Shown here piece after piece: positions 34,287 to 43,547 of a DNA stretch of 64,000 bases. The notes beneath the pieces are model-generated. The model searched no databases. It saw only the letters and a list, made by a program, of their open reading frames with translations, and was not told where the DNA came from. Source of the stretch: Clostridia bacterium (GTDB lineage Bacteria > Bacillota > Clostridia > Oscillospirales > Acutalibacteraceae). Every line of letters starts with the position of its first letter. Position 1 is the stretch's first letter. The stretch spans positions 48,645 to 112,644 of the forward strand of contig JAFODS010000004.1 of assembly GCA_017380575.1 (NCBI GenBank). The letters are read 5' to 3'. A program made the position numbers and the translations under genes.

Positions 34287-35246
34287 TCAGATTTCAGCCT
34301 CTGCAAAGCCTATGCATTCCCGACCGAGAATCGGGTTTGAAATATCCCTTGCATTGAAGTAAAGACGGAGCGTATTACCCTGCTTCACGAGGTGGCTCGC
34401 ATAAACAAACTGCTTCATCCAATCCTTGCCGTCAACTACCTGTGGCTCAATAAGCATCTTTTCAAACTTAAAAGCAAGTCCGTCAGGCGATGACATAAGG
34501 AAAATTGCAGAATGGCTTTTGCCGTCTTTTTCGTAGATTCCGTTCTGCACACCGATGTAGCCGTCGCTGAGCTTATAAACCTTAAGACATCCGCTGCAAA
34601 GGTTGAGATACGGATTGTTTTTGTCGGGAGAAATCAACGGTTTTTCGGCTGCGATATAACCGTCCGTTATTTGTCCGCTTTCCGCATAGCTGATATGTGT
34701 CGGCTCGCAGAATTTGCAGTCATCAATATACGTCATTCCGCAGGAATAATAAAGACGGTTGATTCCGTCCTCCTGCAGAAGGAACGGATTTGAAAGTGCT
34801 GTGCCCCTTTTGCTGATTTCAAAATCCTTCGTATTGCTGAGAACCCTTTTCGGCTTTGACCAATTCACAAGGTCGTTGCTCTGAATAACAGCAATCTCCG
34901 ATTTCCACCTGACCGCATTCACAACGTTCAGTGCATTCATAAAAAGCGGAAGCGTTCTTTCATAAAAAAGATAATATGTATCGCCTACACGGTTGATGTT
35001 CGGTCGCATTGCCCTGCCGACAACCTTCTGCACCTTTTCAAATTTTATGCCGTCATCGCTGATAAAATGATAGACAGCAAGCGTCGTGTGAAAAAACATA
35101 TGCCATTTTCCGTCGTGGCTTACATCGGGGGTAAGAAGCGACGGATCCGCAACAACGAACGAGCCGTCAAACGGCTTCAGCACAGGACTCTGAGCACTAA
35201 CCCTGAACTGTGCTTCAAGAATCTGATTTACAGTAAGATTTTTCAT
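34287..35246 (-). CDS. Five-bladed beta-propeller glycosidase-like protein (GH43/GH32-like)
   Basis: A 319-residue protein with no signal peptide. FVVADPSLLTPDVSHDGKWHMFF places an Asp-Pro in blade 1, as in clans GH-F/GH-J. Later blades read PNINRVGDTYYLFYE, VIQSNDLVNWSKP, GTALSNPFLLQEDGINRLYYSC and MSSPDGLAFKFEKML. This is a typical GH43/GH32-like fold, but the second and third catalytic acids cannot be fixed by eye. AGGTG lies 5 bases before the ATG. It is followed by the sialidase-like and SGNH genes nearby, suggesting a shared intracellular oligosaccharide pathway. Confidence 0.68.
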   Translation of the reverse strand: MKNLTVNQILEAQFRVSAQSPVLKPFDGSFVVADPSLLTPDVSHDGKWHMFFHTTLAVYHFISDDGIKFEKVQKVVGRAMRPNINRVGDTYYLFYERTLPLFMNALNVVNAVRWKSEIAVIQSNDLVNWSKPKRVLSNTKDFEISKRGTALSNPFLLQEDGINRLYYSCGMTYIDDCKFCEPTHISYAESGQITDGYIAAEKPLISPDKNNPYLNLCSGCLKVYKLSDGYIGVQNGIYEKDGKSHSAIFLMSSPDGLAFKFEKMLIEPQVVDGKDWMKQFVYASHLVKQGNTLRLYFNARDISNPILGRECIGFAEAEI

Positions 35247-35261
35247 AATACACCTATTTTT

Positions 35262-35873
35262 TTAGCCTATATCTATACACATTCCGCACCTTTTCTTCAC
35301 ATCGGTAGCGGAAAAATATGTTTTTTCAAGAGGTATCCATTCATTAAAAAAGCGTTCTGACTTATCAGGAGAATTACGTTTGAGAATTCTTTTTCTCTGC
35401 AAGTCTTCCGAAATATTAAGAAAAACAGAAAAATCGTAAAACTTTTCAAAATCGGGATGCATAGAGTATGCACCCTCAATCACCGTCAGTTTTTCGGGTT
35501 TAATTTCAATCGGAGTCTGCAGTTTCATTTCCGAACAGTCAAACCTGCGGTAGCTAATATTTTTACCTTCACTCAGCGGTAAAAGTACCTCTTCAAGAAA
35601 ACGTTCACGGTCAACATTTCCGCCAACCTCCGCATACCTTTCGGGAGTTCTCTGTTCAGGTCGCAGGAAAAAATCATCCGTATGAAAAACCGTACAGCCG
35701 TAATTTTCCTCAAGCATTTTTCCCAGCGTTGTTTTTCCGCTTGCACTTCCGCCTTCAACAGCAAGTATCAGATTTCCCTGCGAAAGACGTTTGTCAATTT
35801 CTTCGAAAAACGGCAGAAACTTAGGAATATCCTGTGGCTGACAATACTTTTTCAACTGTTCGCTTCGTTCCAT
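35262..35873 (-). CDS. Uridine kinase-like P-loop kinase
   Basis: A 203-residue cytoplasmic kinase. The Walker A motif GGSASGKTTLGKML (about residue 38) is followed by VFHTDDFFLRPEQRT, the substrate-site pattern of uridine kinase and related nucleoside or vitamin kinases. VIEGAYSMHPDFEKFYDFSVFL and RKRILKRNS complete the fold. The true substrate is open. Its ATG starts just after the end of the ECF S gene, so the transporter and kinase are probably co-translated. This suggests salvage of an imported nucleoside-like or vitamin-like compound. Confidence 0.82.
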   Translation of the reverse strand: MERSEQLKKYCQPQDIPKFLPFFEEIDKRLSQGNLILAVEGGSASGKTTLGKMLEENYGCTVFHTDDFFLRPEQRTPERYAEVGGNVDRERFLEEVLLPLSEGKNISYRRFDCSEMKLQTPIEIKPEKLTVIEGAYSMHPDFEKFYDFSVFLNISEDLQRKRILKRNSPDKSERFFNEWIPLEKTYFSATDVKKRCGMCIDIG

Positions 35874-35875
35874 TA

Positions 35876-36412
35876 TCAATCTCTCTTTTTCATAATTTTC
35901 GGGTTATCAAGAACCATCACAAGAATCGGAATCAGCACAAGCTGTACGATAATTCCCGGAATTGCATTTGTAAAAGCACCTGCAACAAACGCAGCAAATG
36001 TGAACGCTCCGCCGCTGATTCCCATAACGGCAAACATCGCAACGCCCCAGACCAATCTTCCGACAAGCATCGCAATCAGCAACGAGCAATAAATATACAC
36101 CTTTTTTCGCGGAAGTATTTTATGCATCAGCCCTGCAACCGCACCGTATGCGGCAAGCTCGAATGCCATACAGACAGCGGTCGGGAAAAACACCGGCATT
36201 CCGAGTGTCAGAGACCTGAACAACGGTGCAATAAATCCGACTGCGAGACCCCACGGCCATCCGCAGATGAATCCGCAAAGAAGCACGGGAATATGCAACG
36301 GACACAGCCTTGCTCCGATTTCGGGAACCTGTCCCGTTATAAAAGGCATCACATAAGCGAGCGCAAGAAACAGCGCTGAAAGTATTGTTTTGAATAAATT
36401 ATTTTTCTTCAT
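35876..36412 (-). CDS. ECF transporter S component, PanT-like
   Basis: A 178-residue membrane protein with about six helices. LAYVMPFITGQVPEIGARLC, then PLHIPVLLCGFICGWPWGL and PLFRSLTLGMPVFFPTAVCM, mark a group of clostridial ECF S components. The substrate cannot be read from sequence; the linked uridine-kinase-like gene is a hint. The ATG at 36412 follows AAGGACG; the frame extends 52 codons further but without a ribosome binding site. Confidence 0.82.
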   Translation of the reverse strand: MKKNNLFKTILSALFLALAYVMPFITGQVPEIGARLCPLHIPVLLCGFICGWPWGLAVGFIAPLFRSLTLGMPVFFPTAVCMAFELAAYGAVAGLMHKILPRKKVYIYCSLLIAMLVGRLVWGVAMFAVMGISGGAFTFAAFVAGAFTNAIPGIIVQLVLIPILVMVLDNPKIMKKRD

Positions 36413-36513
36413 AAAACGTCCTTCTATCAACCAGGATAACAGTAAAATAAATTTACCATTTATACAGAGAAATTTATCAGAAACATAAACAAATCTGATC
36501 ATATTATATTGAT

Positions 36514-36542
36514 ATAATAGCACATACACAGCCGATATGCAA
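36514..36542 (-). promoter_or_regulatory. Promoter of the ECF S/kinase operon
   Basis: On the minus strand: TTGCAT (36537-36542), 17 bp, TATTAT (36514-36519). A leader of about 95 bases precedes the start codon. I see no recognisable riboswitch in it. Confidence 0.6.
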
Positions 36543-36559
36543 CGGAAACAAAAACAACA

Positions 36560-36588
36560 TTGACACAAACATTACAATTGTATAAAAT
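36560..36588 (+). promoter_or_regulatory. Promoter of the sialidase-like gene
   Basis: TTGACA (36560-36565), 17 bp, TAAAAT (36583-36588), divergent from the ECF promoter. Confidence 0.7.
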
Positions 36589-36618
36589 AAAAACATACTG
36601 CAGAAGAGGTGATTTCTT

Positions 36619-37683
36619 TTGAATATCAGATTAATCGGCTCACCGAAAATTGTTATGACGAACACAGAAAGCCACCACGCATATTTTGCCTGGCCGACGG
36701 TTGCGAAGCTTCAGAACGGAAGGATTTGCGTCGGAGCCTCGGGTTACCGTGTTGAGCATATCTGCCCGTTCGGCAAAGGTGTTTTAGCCTTCAGCGATGA
36801 CAACGGTGAAACATACACAAAACCCGTTCCCGTTTTTGACACCGTGCTTGACGACAGAGATGTAGGCCTTACCGTATTCGGTGAAAGCGGACTTATCGCA
36901 ACTACATTTAACAACACTCTCGAATTTCAGCGGGAAAATATGCCCCAGACACAGGAATGCTTTGATTACATAAATTCCGTTTCTTCCGAAGACGAGGCAG
37001 AAGCTCTTGGCATCAGCTTCAGAATCAGCAACGACTGCGGAGAAACCTTTGGCAAGATATATAAATCTCCCGTTTCTTCACCGCACGGACCGACAGTTCT
37101 TAACGACGGAACCGTTTTATGGGTCGGCAGAAGGCTCGGCATCCACAACCACATTGAGGCACATGTCATCAACACCGAAACAGGTGAAATGACACTCCGC
37201 GGTGAGCTCGGAATTTACAAATACGAAGAATTCAAGGATATCTATTTTTACGAGCCCCACGCTTTACAGCTTGCCGACGGAAAAATAATCTGCCATCTTC
37301 GTGCAGAAAATGCGGACGAAACGCTGTTCACTCTTTATCAGACCGTTTCACTTGACAACGGTGTAACGTGGAGCAAGCCCGTACAGATTATCGGAGACGA
37401 CAGCGGTGCGCCGGGACATTTGTTTATGCACTCTTCGGGCACATTGATTTCAACATTTTCACACAGAAGCAAGCCTTACGGAATCCGGGCGATTTTCAGC
37501 GACGACAACGGAGAAACATGGAGCAAGGAAAGCGTTATCTTCGAAGGTCAGGACACCGACGATTTAGGCTATCCCTCTACCGTTGAGCTTGATAACGGAG
37601 AAATGCTCACCGTCTTCTACACAAGAGAAAACGATTACGTCCCCGCAGTTATAATGCAGCAAAAATGGGCATTGGATAAATAA
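36619..37683 (+). CDS. Sialidase-like BNR/Asp-box protein, cytoplasmic
   Basis: A 354-residue six-bladed propeller. Asp-box repeats are clear: AFSDDNGETYTKP, RISNDCGETFGKI, SLDNGVTWSKP and FSDDNGETWSKE. There is no signal peptide. The Arg triad and Tyr/Glu pair of true sialidases cannot be confirmed, so it may act on another sugar. The start is a TTG with AGAGGTGAT upstream. It converges with the SGNH gene and is separated from it by a small inverted-repeat element. Confidence 0.78.
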   Translation: MNIRLIGSPKIVMTNTESHHAYFAWPTVAKLQNGRICVGASGYRVEHICPFGKGVLAFSDDNGETYTKPVPVFDTVLDDRDVGLTVFGESGLIATTFNNTLEFQRENMPQTQECFDYINSVSSEDEAEALGISFRISNDCGETFGKIYKSPVSSPHGPTVLNDGTVLWVGRRLGIHNHIEAHVINTETGEMTLRGELGIYKYEEFKDIYFYEPHALQLADGKIICHLRAENADETLFTLYQTVSLDNGVTWSKPVQIIGDDSGAPGHLFMHSSGTLISTFSHRSKPYGIRAIFSDDNGETWSKESVIFEGQDTDDLGYPSTVELDNGEMLTVFYTRENDYVPAVIMQQKWALDK

Positions 37684-37704
37684 TTCGTTATAAATCAATA
37701 CAGT

Positions 37705-37757
37705 TAGGGAAACAGTATAAATCCGAACACATCACAAAACGGTGTGTTCGGATTTAT
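37705..37757. repeat. Deleted copy of the inverted-repeat element; acts as terminator
   Basis: Bases 37705-37728 are identical to the left terminus of the element at 60102-60375, including the leading TA. After 17 bases the inner 12 bases of the right terminus (GTTCGGATTTAT) follow, and the outer part is missing. The two halves form a strong hairpin between convergent genes and so probably terminate both. Confidence 0.8.
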
Positions 37758-37759
37758 CG

Positions 37760-38800
37760 TTATATTATTTTCTCAAAAAGATCTCCGAGCTTTTTCGCCA
37801 TAGACGCGAACCCGAGGTCGTTCGGGTGACAGCCGTCAACAGTTCCCTCTTCCTCAGCCATTTTCATTAGCTCTCTGCCGTCAATCAGATATACATTCTT
37901 ATCTCCGTTTCCGATTGCGTTCTTATATGTTGCTTTAATTATATCAAGGCGTTTTTCTTCCTCTTCGTTCAGCGTGAACTTCGGCCTTGAAAGCAAAACT
38001 ATCGGCAAATCAGGATTTGCTTTGCGGATTGTCTTAAACATTTTTTCGTGTGTTTCTTTTAAATGCTCTGCCGTCGGTGCATTATGGTCATAGTCATACA
38101 CAAACACAGACATATCAAGTCCGCTTATGTATTCGGCAATTTCATCTTCCGCTTTTGCACTGCCCGAAAAACCAAGATTGACATAATCCATATCGAATCT
38201 TTGGGATATAATGCTTTCGTATGAATTGCCCGGTCGGGAAGCACATCCGCCCTGTGTTATGGAAGAGCCGTAATAAACAATCGGCTTTTCTGTTTTGTAC
38301 GGCTCGGCAGAAGATACCGTTGCATCTTCACTCACACCGATATACAGCTGTGCGACCTCACTGTAAAGAGGAAAATTAACGGTTATATCACGCATTTCTG
38401 AAGAGTCAAAACGGATAACACTTTCGTAACCGTCCTGAATTTCAAACGGAGGAATAAAGGTTCCGTGATATTTTTTACCGATATATAAATCGAACCCTGC
38501 TGAGCCCGTCAAAGCAATGTGAGGCATTTTGCAAATGAACGGCATTTTTGTGTGAATTGCGACATAAGGACTGTCTGTTCTGAACCTCACTCTGCCGCCT
38601 GCGGTATGAGCGTGCAAAGCATAAACACCGTCGTTAACAGTTTTTGCAATGCTTTCAGGAAGTCTTCTGAACTTACCGTTTTCATAAAACACACCGTTAA
38701 TCCTGAACGGCAGCTGCCTGACATCATAAAACTTAATATCCTTGATATCCAATTCAGTCTTCACTTCAAAGTTGGAATCAACCGCTGAAACATTTTTCAA
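37760..38800 (-). CDS. SGNH/GDSL esterase with N-terminal beta domain
   Basis: A 346-residue protein without a signal peptide. Residues 1-165 form a beta domain of the SGNH_hydro_N type. The SGNH domain follows, with VYYGSSITQGG (Ser nucleophile), YVNLGFSGSAK (Gly/Asn block) and VDGCHPNDLGF (Asp-x-x-His). It resembles carbohydrate esterases that remove acetyl groups from oligosaccharides. I place the start at a TTG (38800, MKNVSAVD) because CGGTGATGG precedes it; a GTG ten codons upstream has no ribosome binding site. The choice is uncertain. Confidence 0.8.
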   Translation of the reverse strand: MKNVSAVDSNFEVKTELDIKDIKFYDVRQLPFRINGVFYENGKFRRLPESIAKTVNDGVYALHAHTAGGRVRFRTDSPYVAIHTKMPFICKMPHIALTGSAGFDLYIGKKYHGTFIPPFEIQDGYESVIRFDSSEMRDITVNFPLYSEVAQLYIGVSEDATVSSAEPYKTEKPIVYYGSSITQGGCASRPGNSYESIISQRFDMDYVNLGFSGSAKAEDEIAEYISGLDMSVFVYDYDHNAPTAEHLKETHEKMFKTIRKANPDLPIVLLSRPKFTLNEEEEKRLDIIKATYKNAIGNGDKNVYLIDGRELMKMAEEEGTVDGCHPNDLGFASMAKKLGDLFEKII

Positions 38801-38883
38801 ACCATCACCGCCGATATAAAAATAATACACATTACAGGTATGCTTTTATGATAACCAAAGCACCCTTCCTCTTGCCATAAAAC

Positions 38884-38911
38884 ATTATACTCTTTTTTAC
38901 ACAAAAAGCAA
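38884..38911 (-). promoter_or_regulatory. Promoter of the SGNH esterase gene
   Basis: On the minus strand: TTGCTT (38906-38911), 16 bp, perfect TATAAT (38884-38889). A dyad ATCTC-N9-GAGAT at 38911-38929 touches the -35 and could be an operator. Confidence 0.55.
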
Positions 38912-38962
38912 TCTCCAGATCTCGGAGATAAAACAAATATAGGTTTAGGACTATAAATATGC

Positions 38963-38998
38963 AAAAACCTCCCTTTCGGTTTAGCCGATTGGGAGGTT
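38963..38998 (-). terminator. Terminator of the hrcA-dnaJ-HAD operon
   Basis: An AACCTCCC/GGGAGGTT stem with an inner CGG/CCG pair, followed on the minus strand by TTTTTGC. Confidence 0.8.
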
Positions 38999-39004
38999 GA
39001 TTCT

Positions 39005-39646
39005 TTATATATTCAAAATATCTTCGGGTTTGAGGGCGATGTATTCTGCACCGCTTGCGAGGAGGACATCTTCGTCACGGTTGCCCCAGGTTACACCGAT
39101 ACATTCAAGACTTGCATTGTGTGCCGTAAGCACATCGACGTCGGAATCACCGATGTAAATACATTTTTCTTTATCTGCACCGAGAGTTTTGATTGTATAA
39201 AGAAGTGAATCGGGTTCGGGCTTTGCAGGAAATTCATCCATTTTTCCGACTACGGCATCAAAAATATCACCAAAGAAATCTTTAACAACCGCCTGAGCCG
39301 CAAAATGTGCTTTGTTTGAAACAACTGCCGTTTTGCAGCCTTTCTTTTTAAGCTCATTTATGACATCGATTATTCCGTCGTACGGCTTCGTGTAGTCCGC
39401 GATATGTTCAAGATAGTACTTTGTGAAGATTTCCAATGCTTCAGCGTAATCCGTTTCACTTGTATTTTCAGGTACGGAACGCTTGATAAGAACCTTGATT
39501 CCGTTTCCGATGAAGTTTCTTACCTCTTCCACGGTTCTTTCGGGAAAGCCTTTTGAACGCATTGCAAAATTCACCGCATTCGCAAGGTCAAGGAGAGTAT
39601 CAAGTATCGTACCGTCAAGGTCAAAAATATATGTGTTGTATTTCAT
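39005..39646 (-). CDS. HAD-superfamily phosphatase, phosphoglycolate phosphatase-like
   Basis: A 213-residue cytoplasmic enzyme with all HAD motifs: YIFDLDGTILDT (nucleophile Asp), AVVSNKAHF (Ser/Thr), PAKPEPD (Lys) and YIGDSDVDV (Asp pair). The helical cap between residues 15 and 85 is of the C1 type seen in Gph. Phosphoglycolate is a likely but unproven substrate. It starts 3 bases after the dnaJ stop, so it is part of the heat-shock transcript. Confidence 0.9.
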   Translation of the reverse strand: MKYNTYIFDLDGTILDTLLDLANAVNFAMRSKGFPERTVEEVRNFIGNGIKVLIKRSVPENTSETDYAEALEIFTKYYLEHIADYTKPYDGIIDVINELKKKGCKTAVVSNKAHFAAQAVVKDFFGDIFDAVVGKMDEFPAKPEPDSLLYTIKTLGADKEKCIYIGDSDVDVLTAHNASLECIGVTWGNRDEDVLLASGAEYIALKPEDILNI

Positions 39647-39649
39647 CGC

Positions 39650-40816
39650 TTATCTGCGCTTCTTTCCGAAAAAGCCTTTTTTATCTTCCGCCTCAGGTTT
39701 GCTGCCACCCATAGTTTCGTTGAATCGGAGAAGTGCTTCCTTCTGCGGTTCATTGAGCTTTGTGGGAATATCAACAATAATACGAACCATCTGATTTCCG
39801 CGTACCTTTGTGTGTATGTTCTGAATACCTCTGCCCTTAAGGACGAAAACTGCACCCGGCTGTGTGCCTGCAGGCATACTGTACTCGACCTTACCGTCAA
39901 GTGTAGGCACCTGAAGCTTGTCACCGAGAGTTGCCTGAACAACCGAAACGTGAACCTCACACCAAACGTTAAAGCCGTCACGTTCAAAGAACGGATGCGG
40001 ACGTACATTGACATTAACGTGAAGGTCACCTGCGGGACCGCCGTTGATGCCCTTGTTGCCCTCGCCTCTTACCTTGAGTGTCTGACGGTCATCAATACCT
40101 GCGGGAATATCAATTTCAAGAGCACTGTGCTTTGAAACGCGTCCTCTGCCGCGGCACTTCTGACACGGAGTTTCAACAATTTTACCCTTACCGCCACAAC
40201 GTGAGCAAGCTCGCTGTGTCTGAATAACACCGAAGGGAGTTCTCTGCTGTGCGGTTACCTGACCTGAGCCGTGACATTCGGGACAGGTTGTCGGTGAAGT
40301 GCCTTTCTCGGCACCGCTTCCGTTACATTCGGGACAGATTTCGACTCGGTTTACGTCAACCTTACGCTTGCAACCCTTTGCAGCTTCTTCAAAAGAAATT
40401 GTAACAGTTGACTGCAAATCCTCACCGCGTCTTGGTGCATTCGGATTTGAACGACGTCCGCCGCCTCCGAATCCGCCACCACCGAAGCCACCGCCAAAGA
40501 AGCTTGAGAAAATATCTCCGAGGTCAATATCATCGCCGAAACCGCCACCGAATCCGCCTCCGAAGCCACCGCCTGCACCGTAGTTCGGGTCAACACCTGC
40601 GTGACCGAACTGGTCATAACGAGCCTTTTTCTGCTCGTCGCTGAGCACTTCGTAAGCTTCGTTTGCTTCCTTGAAATTAGCTTCCGCAACACTATCACCG
40701 GGGTTAAGGTCGGGATGGAACTGCTTTGCCTTTTTTCTGTATGCTTTTTTTATTTCGTCAGCACTCGCGTTTTTATCAACACCGAGCACCTCATAATAGT
40801 CTCTTTTATCAGCCAT
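39650..40816 (-). CDS. dnaJ: Chaperone DnaJ (Hsp40)
   Basis: A 388-residue co-chaperone. Domains: J domain with the HPD motif ([12 protein letters not shown], residues 1-70); a Gly/Phe-rich linker (about 75-125, [10 protein letters not shown] repeats); and a zinc-binding region with four CxxCxGxG repeats ([32 protein letters not shown]). Two beta-barrel substrate-binding domains follow. It delivers clients to DnaK and stimulates its ATPase. A 330-bp spacer from dnaK holds a mobile-looking element and a hairpin. Confidence 0.98.
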   Translation of the reverse strand: MADKRDYYEVLGVDKNASADEIKKAYRKKAKQFHPDLNPGDSVAEANFKEANEAYEVLSDEQKKARYDQFGHAGVDPNYGAGGGFGGGFGGGFGDDIDLGDIFSSFFGGGFGGGGFGGGGRRSNPNAPRRGEDLQSTVTISFEEAAKGCKRKVDVNRVEICPECNGSGAEKGTSPTTCPECHGSGQVTAQQRTPFGVIQTQRACSRCGGKGKIVETPCQKCRGRGRVSKHSALEIDIPAGIDDRQTLKVRGEGNKGINGGPAGDLHVNVNVRPHPFFERDGFNVWCEVHVSVVQATLGDKLQVPTLDGKVEYSMPAGTQPGAVFVLKGRGIQNIHTKVRGNQMVRIIVDIPTKLNEPQKEALLRFNETMGGSKPEAEDKKGFFGKKRR

Positions 40817-40844
40817 AATTAAGCCCCTGACTTTGAAACAAGTC

Positions 40845-40871
40845 TTGCGGAAGAAAATTCATCTTCCGCAA
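40845..40871 (-). promoter_or_regulatory. Hairpin in the dnaJ leader
   Basis: A perfect 10-bp stem TTGCGGAAGA/TCTTCCGCAA with a 7-base loop, 28 bases before the dnaJ start codon. No T-run follows on the minus strand, so it is more likely an mRNA processing or stabilising hairpin than a terminator. Confidence 0.6.
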
Positions 40872-40883
40872 AACGTGATTTTT

Positions 40884-41143
40884 AGGGTGATGATAATAAT
40901 CCGGATTTTGTTTTTTTATCGGATAATTTCATCACTTTTTTATATTCTTGCCAATACTAACTGATCAGCTGTTTTTCTTTCCAAAAACTTTTCCGATAAA
41001 AAATCTTCGACCCGAAAGTTAGAATTTTCAGATGATTTTTGGATGTTGAGGATGCCGACAGGCTAACGCCTTTCAAAGCCGAAACGCCAAAAAGCGCTAA
41101 AAAGGCTCACTTTCGGGCAAATTCGGGTTGTTAGCATCGCCCT
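40884..41143. mobile_element. Miniature inverted-repeat element between dnaK and dnaJ
   Basis: A 260-bp non-coding element. Its ends (40884-40906 and 41121-41143) are inverted repeats matching at 18 of 23 positions and starting AGGG. The inner region around 40990-41115 (TAAAAAATCT, CGCCTTTCAAAG, GAAACGCC blocks) is clearly homologous to the element at 60102-60375 in opposite orientation. It begins 4 bases after the dnaK stop. Confidence 0.75.
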
Positions 41144-41146
41144 CTT

Positions 41147-42988
41147 TTATTCGTCGTCTGTTACGTCTGTGTAATCTGCCTCGTAGAAGCCGTCACCGTT
41201 GGGAGCACCGCCCATATCACCCATATCGGGTGCACCCTGTGCTCCTGCTGCAGCCTGAGCTGCCTTATACATCTTTTCAGAAACCTCGTAGAACTTAGCC
41301 TGAAGAGCTTCCTGCTTGTTCTTGATGAGGTTGATGTCTTCACCCTTGAGAGCTTCCTTAAGAGCTTCGATGTCTGCTGTGAGAGCTGTCTTATCCTCTT
41401 CTGAGAACTTGTCACCTTCCTCAGAGATAAGCTTTTCGCACTGGTAAACCATCTGGTCTGCGTTGTTTCTTGTGTCAACTTCCTCACGGCGCTGCTTATC
41501 TTCCTGAGCAAACTGTTCTGCCTCGTGAACAGCCTTTTCGATATCTTCCTTAGACATATTTGTTGAAGATGTGATTGAGATTGACTGCTCCTTGTTTGTG
41601 CCAAGGTCCTTAGCTGAAACGTGAACAATACCGTTAGCGTCGATGTCGAATGTTACTTCGATCTGCGGAACACCGCGACGTGCCGGCATAATTCCGTCAA
41701 GGTGGAAGATACCGAGAGTCTTGTTATCCTTTGCAAACTCTCTTTCACCCTGAAGAACGTGAACTTCAACTGACGGCTGATTGTCTACTGCAGTTGAGAA
41801 GATCTGGCTCTTCTTTACGGGGATTGTTGTATTTCTTTCGATAATCTTTGTATTGATACCGCCCATTGTTTCGATACCGAGTGAAAGCGGAGTAACGTCG
41901 AGAAGAAGGAGACCCTTAACTTCGCCGCCGAGAACACCTGCCTGAAGTGATGCACCGATTGCAACACACTCGTCGGGGTTGATACCCTTGAACGGATCCT
42001 TACCGATGAACTTTTTGATTGCTTCCTGAACAGCAGGAATTCTTGAAGAACCGCCAACCATAAGAACCTTGTCGATTTCAGAAGCTGAAAGACCTGAATC
42101 CTTCATAGCCTGACGAACGGGTCCCATTGTTGCTTCAACAAGGTCTGCTGTAAGCTCGTTGAACTTTGCTCTTGTAAGAGTCATTTCAAGGTGCTTCGGA
42201 CCTGTTGCATCAACTGTGATGTACGGAAGGTTGATGTCTGATGTTGTAACGCCTGAAAGCTCGATCTTTGCCTTTTCTGCAGCTTCCTTAAGTCTCTGCA
42301 TAGCCATCTTGTCAGCACGAAGGTCGATACCGCTTGAAACCTTGTACTCGTTTACGATCCAGTCCATAACTCTCTGGTCGAAGTCGTCACCGCCAAGACG
42401 GTTGTTACCTGCTGTTGCAAGAACTTCCTGAACACCGTCGCCCATTTCGATGATTGAAACGTCGAAGGTACCGCCGCCGAGGTCATAAACCATAACCTTC
42501 TGGTCGTCTTCCTTATCAATACCGTAAGCAAGAGCTGCAGCTGTCGGCTCGTTGATGATTCTCTTAACCTCAAGACCTGCAATCTTACCTGCGTCCTTTG
42601 TTGCCTGACGCTGTGCGTCTGTGAAATATGCGGGAACTGTGATAACAGCTTCTGTAACAACGTCGCCGAGATATGCTTCAGCGTCTGTCTTAAGCTTCTG
42701 AAGAATCATTGCAGAAATTTCCTGAGGAGTGTACTTCTTGTCGTCGATTGTTACTTTGTAATCTGTACCCATCTGACGCTTGATTGATGTAACTGTTCTG
42801 TCAGGATTTGTGATAGCCTGTCTTTTTGCAACCTGGCCAACCATTCTTTCACCGTTCTTGCCGAAGCCTACAACTGACGGAGTTGTTCTTGCGCCTTCTG
42901 CGTTTGCGATAACAACGGGCTCGCCGCCTTCAATAACTGATACACATGAGTTTGTTGTACCTAAGTCGATACCGATAATCTTTGCCAT
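41147..42988 (-). CDS. dnaK: Chaperone DnaK (Hsp70)
   Basis: A 613-residue ATP-dependent chaperone. The nucleotide-binding domain starts [18 protein letters not shown] and has [29 protein letters not shown] and [11 protein letters not shown]. The substrate-binding domain (from about 375, [17 protein letters not shown]) and helical lid follow, ending in the acidic tail DYTDVTDDE. It lies between grpE and the element that separates it from dnaJ. GGAGG precedes the ATG. Confidence 0.99.
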   Translation of the reverse strand: MAKIIGIDLGTTNSCVSVIEGGEPVVIANAEGARTTPSVVGFGKNGERMVGQVAKRQAITNPDRTVTSIKRQMGTDYKVTIDDKKYTPQEISAMILQKLKTDAEAYLGDVVTEAVITVPAYFTDAQRQATKDAGKIAGLEVKRIINEPTAAALAYGIDKEDDQKVMVYDLGGGTFDVSIIEMGDGVQEVLATAGNNRLGGDDFDQRVMDWIVNEYKVSSGIDLRADKMAMQRLKEAAEKAKIELSGVTTSDINLPYITVDATGPKHLEMTLTRAKFNELTADLVEATMGPVRQAMKDSGLSASEIDKVLMVGGSSRIPAVQEAIKKFIGKDPFKGINPDECVAIGASLQAGVLGGEVKGLLLLDVTPLSLGIETMGGINTKIIERNTTIPVKKSQIFSTAVDNQPSVEVHVLQGEREFAKDNKTLGIFHLDGIMPARRGVPQIEVTFDIDANGIVHVSAKDLGTNKEQSISITSSTNMSKEDIEKAVHEAEQFAQEDKQRREEVDTRNNADQMVYQCEKLISEEGDKFSEEDKTALTADIEALKEALKGEDINLIKNKQEALQAKFYEVSEKMYKAAQAAAGAQGAPDMGDMGGAPNGDGFYEADYTDVTDDE

Positions 42989-43016
42989 AATAGTTTTCCT
43001 CCAAATAATAATATGT

Positions 43017-43532
43017 TTAGTTCGCCACCGCTACCATAGCAGGACGGATGATTTTGTCGCCGAGCTTATAGCCCTTGACAATTACTGTTGTGATTGTATT
43101 CTCGCCTACCGAATCGTCTTCTGTGTGCATTACTGCATTGTGAATGTTTGGGTCAAATTCTTCGCCAACCTCACCGAACGGTTCGATGCCGAGGCTTTTG
43201 AACACGTCGCTGAACTGTTTGAATGTCATTTCAACACCCTTTTTGTAATCCTCAAGTGTTCCGTCGGGATTTGCAAAAATTCTGTCGAAATTATCAGCTA
43301 CGGGTAAAAGTACGTTAATAACCGAAGCCTTGCATTCCGCATAAAGTGCTTCTTTTTCTCTCTGTGAACGCTTGCGGAAGTTGTCGTACTCCGCAGCCAT
43401 TCTTAAAAGCTGATCATTTTTTTCATCAAGCTGTTTCTGAAGCTCCTCTTCCTTTGAAGGCTCTGCAGCTTCGTTAACTTCCTGCTCGATTACTTCTTCT
43501 TCGGCATTGTTCTTTTTCTTATCCTTTGCCAA
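43017..43532 (-). CDS. grpE: Nucleotide exchange factor GrpE
   Basis: A 171-residue DnaK co-chaperone that exchanges ADP for ATP. An acidic, disordered N-terminus (about 1-40) leads to a long coiled coil ([20 protein letters not shown]) and the C-terminal beta wing ([37 protein letters not shown]), the GrpE signature. It is the second gene of the CIRCE-controlled operon. Confidence 0.97.
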   Translation of the reverse strand: MAKDKKKNNAEEEVIEQEVNEAAEPSKEEELQKQLDEKNDQLLRMAAEYDNFRKRSQREKEALYAECKASVINVLLPVADNFDRIFANPDGTLEDYKKGVEMTFKQFSDVFKSLGIEPFGEVGEEFDPNIHNAVMHTEDDSVGENTITTVIVKGYKLGDKIIRPAMVAVAN

Positions 43533-43547
43533 TCAGATTCATTCCTT

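Noticed and set aside
36413-36513. Possible vitamin riboswitch before the ECF S gene
   Set aside because: The leader is about 95 bases, AT-rich and lacks any conserved riboswitch core or terminator hairpin that I can recognise.
40299-40583. A proline-rich frame on the plus strand
   Set aside because: It is the antisense of the Gly/Phe-rich linker of dnaJ.
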